From contig WAID01000005.1 of assembly GCA_016584495.1 (NCBI GenBank), positions 496,501 to 560,500 on the forward strand: a DNA stretch of 64,000 nucleotides. The letters are read 5' to 3'. Below, piece by piece: positions 54,800 through 64,000 of this stretch; within the stretch, counting starts at the first letter, position 1, and each line of letters starts with the position of its first letter. This DNA comes from Celoporthe dispersa (Eukaryota; Ascomycota; Sordariomycetes; Diaporthales; Cryphonectriaceae). The notes below the pieces were generated by a model. The model was given only the letters and a program-made list of their open reading frames with translations. It ran no database searches and had not been told where the DNA came from. A program made the position numbers and the translations under genes.

Positions 54800-55162
54800 A
54801 TGGCCGAGATCGTGCGCTCCTCAAGCTCCTTTGGCAAGCCCATGGCCGACCCCGCCACGGCGACATGGGAAGTGCCCATCTCCAGCACCGACCACAGCAA
54901 GCTCCTAAAGGGCTTCTCGCCCGAAGACATGAACGACAGGTGGGCGCTGCGCGCCGACGATCCGGATGCGGAGGGCAACTCCGTGCTGCACATATACAGG
55001 AGCTGGACGGGCCTTGAGCAAATTGCTCTGACGGTACAGCAGATGAAGATCTCTCAGATTCAGTGGGTTAAGCGGGAGAATTTTCCGGAGGAGGAGGCCA
55101 AAGGATTGGCCAAGGCTATTTGCCAGAGGTACTTGGGTTGCGATTTGGAAGCTTTGTCGTGA
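54800..55162 (+). CDS. Small conserved protein of unknown function (120 aa)
   Basis: Intronless; ATG in a good context (CACACCATGG). A single compact domain: DHSKLLKGFSPEDMNDRWAL, then NSVLHIYRSWTGLEQIAL, then ICQRYLGCDLEAL at the end. The RSWTG block with preceding DDPDAEGN recurs in small fungal and bacterial uncharacterised proteins; I cannot assign a role. Leader is pyrimidine-rich and typical of an expressed gene. Confidence 0.72.
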   Translation: MAEIVRSSSSFGKPMADPATATWEVPISSTDHSKLLKGFSPEDMNDRWALRADDPDAEGNSVLHIYRSWTGLEQIALTVQQMKISQIQWVKRENFPEEEAKGLAKAICQRYLGCDLEALS

Positions 55163-55502
55163 ACCGTGCATGTTAATAATTGAAATTTTTGTCATGCGGA
55201 TCATCACTACTCACCGGCATGATATTATTCATTGCTGCTGGTCACGGTGATTGATGAGTAAATTGACGGGGGGACGGGTGCGATTTTGTTGTTTGATTAC
55301 TTGATCATATTAACAGTGTCTCGTTATTCATACAGCATAATGAGGCCAGCCCTCTTGCTCGCAATCGTGTCATGATCATATTTACAAACCTGCTTGCCTC
55401 CTCTTTTTTTGTTTTCGTACCCTGCTTTTTTTCATCCTCTCTTTTTTTTTCCTTCTGTCTTTTCGTAGGCAATAGTCAATTTTCTCTTCACTTCTCGCTT
55501 AA
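55163..55502. other. Convergent spacer
   Basis: 3' ends of the small gene and the cutinase. No gene seen. Confidence 0.5.
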
Positions 55503-56456
55503 TCACAGCTGCTCGACCACGAAAGCTGCAGCCGCCGTCGCGTTCTCAGCATACGTAAGGTGCTGAAGCAGGATCACATCCCCAAAGTCGCAGATGTCAT
55601 CACCCGCGTGGCATATGACGAGGACCTTGCTCGAGTCGATGTTGGCCACGGCAGTGTCGCTATCTGAAGGAGGGAGTTAGCCAGAGAAGATGGTCGAGTT
55701 CGGGATGAGGGAGGGGCTCTCCCAAAAAAGAAGAGACAACTGCATACCTGGGTCCCCAAAGGTCACGACAGCGCTGACTTTCTCCATGGTCGCGGCAGCC
55801 AGGTCAGAGGCGGCGAGGTGGACGACCTGCGCGCCCTGCGAGTATCCGCTCATGACTACCTGGGTGTCTGGGCACTGGGTGAAGGCCTGTGTCACGAGGG
55901 TAGCCCTGCAGATAGGATCATGGTTAGCATCAACAAGCTTCATCTCACATCCAGGCAGGCCAAGGAGCAGTCTGCGCCAGAAAAAAAAAACTCACATGTC
56001 TGACCCCGCCGAGGTGCTGCCGCCCTCGAGGTACTCGGTGACAGAGGCGTCATAGTTGTTGACGCCCTGGAAGATGGACGTGGTGCTCCCCAGGGCGGAC
56101 TGCAGTGCCGAATAGAACTCAGGGCCCACGAGGCCCCCCACGTTGCCGGGCTCGTCGGTGCCACGGGCGAAGATGAGGGTGACGTCGGCACAGTCGCCGT
56201 CGGTGAGGTCGTTAGAGGTGGTCGAGAACCCTAGGGCTGTGGCCAGGGCCTCGTCGGCAGCCTCGATGACGACCTGTGCGTCATCGAGGGCGATATTGGC
56301 GGGGAAGAGCTCGGTGATGTAAGCGAGAATGGCGTTGATGTCTAGGCGAGGGACGAGGGCTGCAGCCCTAGAGGAGAAGGAAGAGGAGGCAGGGGGAATG
56401 GCTGAGGCCTGGGCGCTCAGGGCCAGCGACAGGGAGAGGAGGCTGGAGGACTTCAT
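55503..56456 (-). CDS. Cutinase (carbohydrate esterase family 5, 259 aa)
   Basis: Three exons on minus: 56456-55996, 55905-55748, 55663-55503; introns of 90 and 84 bp (GTGAGT...CAG, GTATGC...CAG). A signal peptide covers about 1-19 (MKSSSLLSLSLALSAQASA). The mature protein is a cutinase-type serine esterase: CADVTLIFARGTDEPGNVG, nucleophile GYSQG with Ser176, FGDPDSDTAVAN, the catalytic Asp228 within the C-x3-D-x2-C disulfide loop (CHAGDDIC), and His241 in QHLTY. An extra 70-residue N-terminal region precedes the fold. Secreted; hydrolyses cutin or other aliphatic esters. Catalytic triad intact. Confidence 0.92.
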
Positions 56457-58778
56457 GTTGGGCTATTGTAAGAGGGAGGAGGTGGAAGGAGGAGCGAGGG
56501 TGTAATTATGAGAGAGTGTGGATAAGTGTGCGTGTGTGTATGTGTATGTGTGTGTGCGTGTGTTGGGAGGATTGGAAAAGAAATGGTCTCTCAGCAGCTT
56601 GGACCTGGCGCGAACGATCCGGGAATCCTGGAGGATGAGGATGAGGACGATGGCATCGTGAGGACCACCACAGGTAACAAACGCGTGGGCACAGCTCGAG
56701 TATTTATCTCGCGACGACCAGCCACACACACATACCCACCCACACCGGCTTGTGCATGTCTCTCCTCCTGCATCCTGAGTGCTTCTCGCTCCTCGCCCTA
56801 GGTAGCTAGCCCTCAACTCCACCACACCGGCGGGACCATCCCCCCTCCTCCCCTAAAAAGGCTTGCCTTGTGCCTGAAGATCAGTGAGGCACCGACCCAT
56901 TCATGCAATGCCCCTCCATCGACGATGTGATTTTTCCCCCTCCCCCCACACAGAATGCGGGTCCTTCCGGGCCAAGTGAAGGATCAGGGGTCAAGATCCT
57001 GTCTCCATCGTGTGTGTACGTGTGGTTGAGCCAGCAGCAAAAAGTCCGCCGAGGTCTCGTGGTCCCTCCCCCCCCCCTCTCGTCCTCGTCCTTCGGATGC
57101 CTAGACTGAAAAAGAGGGTAGGCACCGAAGAGGAGGGAAACGAATCCCTCCTTGGTGACAGGGGAGACCCGTCTTCTCATGGGCCCATGCTGTGTTTCCA
57201 CGGCGTTAATACTATGCAGTATCAGCAGGGCGATTCTTTGTGCTGTTAAGCGCCGTCGCGGGGGGGAGACTATCAGTCTTCGAGCCCCCCTTTCCGTGGC
57301 GGGCTGTCATTGGGGGCTGACAGGCTGTCTTGTCCTTGTCAGAGTGACCCTCGCAGGGCATTCCTCGGATACGATTGGTTAGAAGAGGAAGGGGAGGAAA
57401 AAAAGGAGGAGGGGGATCGCCCTCACTGCCACCCTACCGCCTCCCCTGATCGCCAAGCAGCCAAGGTACTAACAGACCTACATAGTGGTACCAATAGTAT
57501 GCAGTGGTGTTAGCAGAGTCTCAAAAAAGGCCCCGGCTTCAAACATCAAATGCGATTCGTGCGGTCCGAAACGGCCCAAGTGACCGTGTTCTTCGTGTCG
57601 GTGACGACTCCTTCGGCCCAATTGGGTTTCCCATGCGCAGGCTGGCAGGTCAGCTGAAGGGTAGAGGAAAAGAGGGGGGAGGGACGGGATGACAGGTCAT
57701 CTGCCGCAGCGGGAGGGGGGAGGAGAAGCTTGATAGAGATCTGTCCAACGGCTCTTGGATGCCGTGTTAGGCAACGTTAGCAGGCTGTGCTCCACACCAG
57801 GTCCCGCTTGCTGTCCTCCCAAGCCCTCGTCTCGCACGCCTTTACCCTTTTCACATGTCAGATTACGGGTCTCTGCCCAGGATGAGCTCGGTGAGATGCA
57901 ACATACCCCGTGGGGAAACAAAAAGTTAGCATGGCATCGCTTGTCTGTCGGGGCTAAAATGGCGTCTAGCCTGGTCATCGCACCTGCGTGCGTGCGTACT
58001 GTACTGTGCTGTACACACACACACACACACACACACACACCCACCCCTCCTTGAGCCTTTCCTACGACGGTAATCGATATCCGGATCGTGGGTGGAGCCG
58101 CGCCTGTCCCTCTGTTTCTGTGATCTCCCAATGCAGACAGACGTCGACAGCGCATGAGCTCATTTCATTTCGGCGGCTCAGATTTCCGCACACGTGGTGC
58201 ATGGGCTCGGAACCATAATTAGCCCTCTCTTGTGCCGGACTGCCTGCCTGCCTGCCTGCTCGTTCGTCTGCCTATCCGGGACGTGGAGACACAGGACGAC
58301 GCGCGTGGCACCAAGTTGTGTCTGAGACTGCGGGCACACGATGTGCTGTGGAGCTGTCAGCCTCTCGGAGGGCCGGCGAGGGAGAGACAGACAAGATTTG
58401 GGGTTAGAGGATCAATCTCACATAATCACAGCTGCTCGAGGTAACAGGCAAGACAAGCAACCTGTCGGCTGACTGTTCATTCAAGGGGGCTGATGAAGGC
58501 AAGGCGAGGCTGCAGAGGTGGTGGAGATTGATTGCGTTCTTACGTAAGTTGATCTGGAGAGGAAGACTGGAACGTCGGCGCCACTGTCTGCAGAAGAAGA
58601 AGCCAGCGCCTTGTTGTTGCATGTGGCAGCAGAGTCCGATGACGACTCGTCATCTCGTGTGCAGGTGGGTGACCGGGCCATCCTGATCATCGGCAGGAGG
58701 CAATGGAAAGTTCAGATGGTAACGAGCCCAGCGCCTAGGAAGTCGCACTCACCATCTCTCCTTCCCTAAAACCTCACA
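56457..58778. other. Long intergenic region
   Basis: About 2.3 kb without a supported gene. Many short overlapping frames, a GT-rich stretch near 56528-56562, homopolymer C and G runs, and the CA microsatellite at 58013-58040. Confidence 0.5.
58013..58040 (+). repeat. (AC)14 microsatellite
   Basis: Pure AC dinucleotide tract. Confidence 0.95.
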
Positions 58779-59309
58779 ATGTCTTCGGCGGCTCTTGCCT
58801 CGGCTTCATCTCCCAAGCGCGGGCCCTTGCGCTGCTCGCTCCTGCCCAAAATCCCGAGAGAAGATGGCATGCACCTAAAGGAGGCATTTGATTTCAGGTC
58901 CTGGGCAGCGAAGAGACACCTGGGGCCTCAGCTCTGCCAGCCCAGCTCCCCTACCAGATCACAGTTCCCAACACGCGGACACGCGAGGCACCCTCCCCCG
59001 CCCATATCGACCGCCCCAGCCAGACAGACAGGGTCGACGGCCAAATCAAGCCTCGCCAGCACAGTCGCAGCGCAGCCATCTCGTCCGACCTCTGTTCTCC
59101 CCCCCACGAGGCCCCCACGGGCGAGCAGGACGACCCGACTCGATCCCACCCCTCCTCCACCGCCCGTCGGGCGAGCACCAATGTCCATCTCCGCCCTGGT
59201 TGGAATTGCCGCCGGCGGCACAGCCATCGTTGTCATCTTGATCATCATGCTGTGCAACATCCGCGCCTGGAGCGTCGTGGACGGCCTGTACAGGCGGCGC
59301 ATCATATGA
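58779..59309 (+). CDS. Possible small single-pass membrane protein (176 aa), doubtful
   Basis: An open frame with ATG in the context CACAATG. The first 130 residues are Pro/Ser/Thr/Arg-rich. The C-terminus has a clean hydrophobic segment (ALVGIAAGGTAIVVILIIML) followed by positive residues, a plausible tail anchor. No homology is recognised, and the composition is also what GC-rich non-coding sequence yields. It could be the last exon of a longer gene or not a gene. Confidence 0.3.
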   Translation: MSSAALASASSPKRGPLRCSLLPKIPREDGMHLKEAFDFRSWAAKRHLGPQLCQPSSPTRSQFPTRGHARHPPPPISTAPARQTGSTAKSSLASTVAAQPSRPTSVLPPTRPPRASRTTRLDPTPPPPPVGRAPMSISALVGIAAGGTAIVVILIIMLCNIRAWSVVDGLYRRRII

Positions 59310-60239
59310 TCCAAACACCAGACCTTGGGGATCTACGCTGCGCACGGACAGTATGGGTGGTTAGCTTTATGCCCTTTCTTCCTTCTTCTTCTCTTTCCTT
59401 CTGCGTTGTATGACGTCTCGTCTGGTCTTTATGAACATGGGTACGAGCTGCCCCAAGGGTGATGGGTGGTGGTGGCTGGGGGTTCAGACGAGGACAATGC
59501 GCAGACCGTCAGACGACTGCACTGGCCACTGGTCCACGTCTTGCATGATATGAAGTCATGGACGCATAAAGACAGGGCTGGGAAGGCAGAGAGAGTTGCC
59601 CCGGAAGGGGGGAGGGGAGGGCTTTCTCTCTTGACACGCAGTGAGATGGGCGCTTATGACGTTTTTGGGTACCACTGGGCACAATGGTCAGCGTGCATGC
59701 ATACGTAACAGCTGCTCTCGAGGCGGACGCCGCAGCTATGAGCAAGGCTCTGGATTTAAGGTTGAATAGGCGAGCTGTGATGCAGGCTTAACCTCGGAAC
59801 GGCCAAGTGTTGACAGAGATGACATGTGGCCGAGAACGTCAGGCAGGTCGAGTGCGTGGCAGTGCGCAGGCGAGACTGGATTAGAGAATAGACAAGCAGG
59901 CGCAGGGGGAAAACATATGACGTGCTCACTCAGACAGTGTAGCAGTACCATGATACACGCCCTCACGGGCTTCGGAATCGTATAGTGTTGTCTGCTCGAG
60001 TTATCATGCCTCGCAAGGTTCAGATGTGTCCTGACCTCAATAACCAGCTATCTGAGACTGAACGCGACGCAAGTGGGATCGCGAGAGGATATCACGAGGC
60101 CCGTGGCAGGATATCATGTTTCGTGCCCCTAAGCTGCCCACGAGGATGCTGGCCTCCGGGACTCTCTTGCTTGCTCACAGCGACAAGACTGCACGACCAG
60201 TAAAAGATATGACCGAGTTGACTACGACCAAGCTGTGCC
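59310..60239. other. Intergenic region
   Basis: No gene seen; contains the 3' flank of the Reb1-like gene. Confidence 0.5.
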
Positions 60240-63200
60240 TCACTCCGGGTCCGAGTCAATGGCAACACTTGCCGACCTCGCCCCCCCGGTCGGAGCGTTG
60301 CCATTGACCTTGACAGATGCTGTGGCCCGGGCCTGCGCGAGAGCCTTCTTGGCCATCTCGCCCTTGAGATGCTTGGGGATCCTGATCGGCACACCGGGGT
60401 CGGGTTCATCATCGCTGCCGTGGAGTCTGAGGATCTCGCTCGAGACCCTGTGGGTTAGCCGGCTGCTGGCCCGGCTGCTGGCGCTGCTGGACCGCCTCTG
60501 TCTCTCGCGTATCGCACGCGGTTCGTCAGACGGCTTCTTCCAGGTGCGGCTGCCGCGTTTGCCGCGGACGAGCTTCTCCTCCACCTGCTCGTCGACCTGG
60601 TTGTCGCCGAGACGCCGGAACGCGCGATGAGAGGCGTAGTAGTTGAGGAGGTGACGCGCGTTCGCCTCGAGATCCTGTTCATCGTAGTCGGGACACGAGT
60701 TCCGCAGGCGGTACCAGGCGAGCTTGAGGCTGGGCCGGTGCCACTTGATTCGGAAGCGCTCGTCCACGAGCCCAGACCAGCGTATATGTGAATCATCGCG
60801 CGCCCCGCTTTCGTAGATGGCTTCAACTAAGCGCAACAGCTCCTCCTCGCTCATGCCGCGAAAGTCCTCCCGCGCGTTGGCGAGCTCCTCGCTGACGCCG
60901 CCGACCAGGCTGCTGCCGCCACCGCCAGCACTGCTGCGGGGCTGCCTGGGCAGGACGATGCTTGCATCCCCGACCAAGCCCTTCTCGCGCATGTCAGTCC
61001 ATTTCCATCTGCACTGCCGAACAGAGCGGGTCAGATCCATGGCCGCGCTGATCTGCTGCCAGTCGAGTAAGGCCTCGTCCGTCGTGCCGTTGGCACGGGG
61101 GCGGGGTCGGAAGTCGTCGTTGTTCTCACGCATGATGCGGATCTTCAGGAGGGCCTCCTCGACGACTTCTTTGAGGCGTGCTTCTTCCTCTTCGCCCCAG
61201 CGACATTTAACCTGGGTCTCGTGGACGACGTAGTGCGCCCGCCAGTAGTCGCGGATGTCCTTCTGATCGCGGTTGATCATGCCGGCAATCTCAGCCCACT
61301 TTTTGGGGTATCTCTCGAACAGCTCGTGGAGCTCCTCCTTCTGCTCGTCCGTCCACTTCCCGCGACCGATGAAGTTGTTATACAGCCGCCGAGTCCGCTC
61401 GACAATCTGCTTCCTGGTCCGTCGTGGTATCTCGAGGTCAGCTTTGTTCCAGAACTCTTGGTTGATGGCATCAGACTTCTTCGGCACTTCGTGTATGAGC
61501 TGATTGATTTCGTGTTGTGTCATGCCATTGGCATCGCGAAACTCATCCACGACCCTGCCGAGAGCACTGAGCTCATCCTCTTGCCAAGGTCCACTGGCCT
61601 TGTCCTTCACGGAGGAAGCCCGCTTCCGCTTTCCCCTCTTGCCGCCTTCCCCATCGCTGAGGTCGAGCGTGCGGGCTTTCTTCCGTGACCTGGATGGACC
61701 TGCAGCCAGAAGGCTCTCCAGCTCGTCCTCGGATGCGTCTGCAGTGCGCCGCCTCCTTTTCGTTTTCCGAGCTTTCGGCACCGGGCTTTCTTGTACCCCG
61801 ACCTCGCTCGGCTCAGGCTCATTGCTACCGCCTCTCATTGCATCTTTGGCTTTCGCCCTTTGAGAGAAGGTAGACAGCCTGGACTGTCCTTCTATCGGAT
61901 CGTCCTCGCCTTCAATCTGAGACAGGGAGAGTGCCAGGGAGGTCTTGCCTTGAAGATTTCTCTTCTTCCTTCCCTTTGGCTGGGGCTGGGACCGGCTGAC
62001 TGACCCCTCGGACCCAACGCTATCATCACGGGGAGCCGTAGAAGCTTCAGGCGCGATTTGGCCGCTAGGCGCGTCTTCGTCCTTGTCCGCGGCCGCCGTC
62101 TCAGCTTGCGGGAACGCGAGCTTCTGTTGTCGAAGAGTGCGCCTCGTAGCTAATTTCTGAGATGCAGTCGCTGCACCTACACCCTCAGCCATGGGCCCTG
62201 GTGCCGATGCTGCATTCCCTACACCACCCGCCAGCTCTGGTCCTTCGTCGTCTAGTGCCACAGATGGTTTCGCCTTGCGTTTCGGAGTCTTCCTCGGCTT
62301 TCTAGCAGATGCTGTGGGATCAATCGCGTCCTCGACATGCGGCATATCTTCGATAGGAAGCTCGTCATCTGAGACGCCATTCTGGTCTGGCTCTGAAGCC
62401 GCGACTAGCTGAGGCGCCTCCGCAGAATTTGGTAATCGATCTGGCATGAGATGCACATCACCATTGGGACGCCCGGCGTTGCTTGTACGTCGGCCCCTCT
62501 GCTGTCTTGACTTTTCTGGATGGCCAAGCCCGAGCTTATCTGCTTCAGGAACACTTTCTACGTGGTCGTCGATCTCATCAGCAGTCTCTGCCGGTTGTGG
62601 GATTTTCTTTCTGCCCATATCAGCTCTTTGAGCTCGCTTCCTGGGCGGACCGGCATTGCTTTTGGGCAGAGGCTGCTCGACCTGCATCGCCCCATCAGCC
62701 TCCCTCGACATCGCCACTGAGAGACCTGCTGGACCTCGATCGAGGCCAAAGCTCCGAGGCAGACGGGCCTGGCGACCGGTCTGTAGCGAGGACGTCGAGC
62801 CGAGCAGGAATAGTGTTATTGGAGCCGAGCGAGGAAGGGCTGGAAGTTGCATCCGATCCAATTGAGGGTGGCCTGGCAGGCTGTCGGGTATTGGGAGTCA
62901 GGCCGAGCTGCGGCGCACGGTCAGTGCATGTCTTCCAAGATCGCCCTCGCGGGTGACTTACCTGTCGATCAGCCAGTGCGCCGGATAGCGATATTGACGC
63001 GACGGATCGTGATCTTGACCTCGACAGCCTGTCCAACCTTGCGACGCTTGGAGAGTCCGTATCAGAACCAGGACTGGAGTCAGAGCTCACACCAGAGTCG
63101 GTGCTGCTGTCAGACTCTCGCTCCGTCATGATCCGAGTTTGTTCGAGGTCAGGCAATGCCCGATCCACCTCCATTTCACGGTCGCTGCTCTCATCTATGA

Positions 63201-64000
63201 TAGGCGTGTCATCTGCGCCGTCCATCTCTCGCTTGTGAAGCCATGTGAGGCCTGGAAGTGGGTCGTTGTCGTCGCGCACAGCCTCAGCCTCTGAGCCCCT
63301 GACGGCATCCGCGAAGCTGCAGGCCTCTATGCCAGCGAGAGTAAACGGTGAGTTCCCGTCATCATCAGCCTCTGGGTCTTCGATCTTGATTTGTCGAAGA
63401 CTGGCCACGCCTGAGCCGCGCCTCTGGATCCCGCGGGCAAACTGGCTTGAAGGGATGATGGCGTCTTCTCCTGCCTCGTCCCCCAACACCGGCTCGTAAC
63501 GAAGGATTTTTTTAAAATATCGATCAGGTTGTTGCGCAGATGGCGGCGAGCCTCCGTCGGCATAGGGTAGGAGGGCCTGGTGAGCATCAGGGCTTTGGGC
63601 GGCGTCGCGCTTTTTGTTCCGCTTCCGCTTCTTCTTTTCCACAGGCGTAGTTTGCACGGTTTCAGGTGCAGGCTGCAGTCCATCGCGTGCTGAGCCCTGC
63701 ATGCGCAGTCCATGCTCTGGATAACGGTCGTCTTGTCGAGAAAAGCCAGGGTCGCCGTTGACCAGGGCGTCCTCGTGTATGCCATCCTGCGGATCGTATC
63801 CACCGTGGTCGCGCGCGGCTGTCTTTTTTCTTCCGCCTTCTCGGCTTCCGCTTGGGCGACTGAAGCTCTTCGTGCCGCTCATCGCGCTGCGTGTCCTCGA
63901 CAGCGGCATCATGCTCTTCCTCCTGCTCGGCCTGGGCCTGGGCCTCGGCCTGCTTCCTCCGCACCTTCTTCTTCCTCTCTCGCCTGTCTCCAGCGTCGTC
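60240..64000 (-). CDS. Reb1-like Myb-domain DNA-binding protein, 5' partial
   Basis: Minus-strand gene that runs off the right edge; the frame is open at base 64000. The C-terminal half holds three or more Myb-like repeats: ASGPWQEDELSALGRVVDEF, GRGKWTDEQKEELHELF, the core WAEIAGMINRDQKDIRDYWR, then DWQQISAAMDLTRSVRQCRW and IRWSGLVDERFRIKWHRPSL. This pattern fits Reb1/TTF1-type factors that terminate Pol I transcription and organise chromatin. The N-terminal half is basic and acidic disordered sequence. A 54-bp intron at 62908-62961 (GTAAGT...CAG) is in phase. The frame changes once between 62695 and 62861, and again near the T6 run at 63824-63829. These are one-base indels or unseen introns. 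Assignment to Reb1 rather than another Myb protein is by motif likeness. Confidence 0.8.

Overview
The window is nuclear DNA of a filamentous ascomycete (Pezizomycotina, most likely a Sordariomycete). The evidence is many short GT-AG introns (48 to about 240 bp), HET-domain genes, a fungal NLR, a cutinase, a Cip1-like secreted protein and a sterol-aspartylation enzyme. Both edges cut genes: a HET gene on the left and a Reb1-like Myb gene on the right.

Region 1 (1-21.4 kb) is an accessory, allorecognition-type island. It holds four HET-domain genes (1-1808 partial, 3081-5733, 10929-13661, 18022-20193 on minus), one NLR with an alpha/beta-hydrolase (SesB-like) head, NB-ARC centre and a tail of nearly identical 42-residue TPR units (6236-10111), a C2H2 zinc-finger gene, and a deaminase of the OTT_1508-like family (16082-17752). 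Several of these are broken: a 17-bp tandem duplication in the first HET gene, a stop and a +1 shift in the NLR tail, and an in-frame TAG in the third HET gene. A decayed membrane-protein gene whose stops look like RIP transitions (20659) abuts an LTR-like end, and about 120-bp direct repeats flank the NLR.

Region 2 (21.4-64 kb) is a GC-rich, housekeeping-like block. It starts with ErdS, an aspartyl-tRNA synthetase fused to a DUF2156 transferase that makes ergosteryl-3-beta-O-L-aspartate, divergently paired across a 2.8-kb intergenic region with an HSL-type alpha/beta hydrolase that is a candidate ErdH, the enzyme that removes the aspartate. Then follow a Cip1-like secreted protein, a vacuolar amino acid transporter, a class II aldolase/adducin protein, an unknown conserved gene, a small Dabb protein, an unknown acidic protein, an RGS-LOV-PAS photoreceptor, a DUF7053 protein fused to a two-TM membrane protein, an MFS sugar transporter, a secreted ADP-ribosyltransferase-like protein, a small unknown protein, a cutinase and a Reb1-like Myb protein.

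Across the window at least eight otherwise good genes need a one-base correction, often in a homopolymer. This points to residual assembly indels, so single-base breaks in the island genes should be read with that in mind. All exon coordinates are hand-derived from splice signals and reading frame and are not supported by transcripts.
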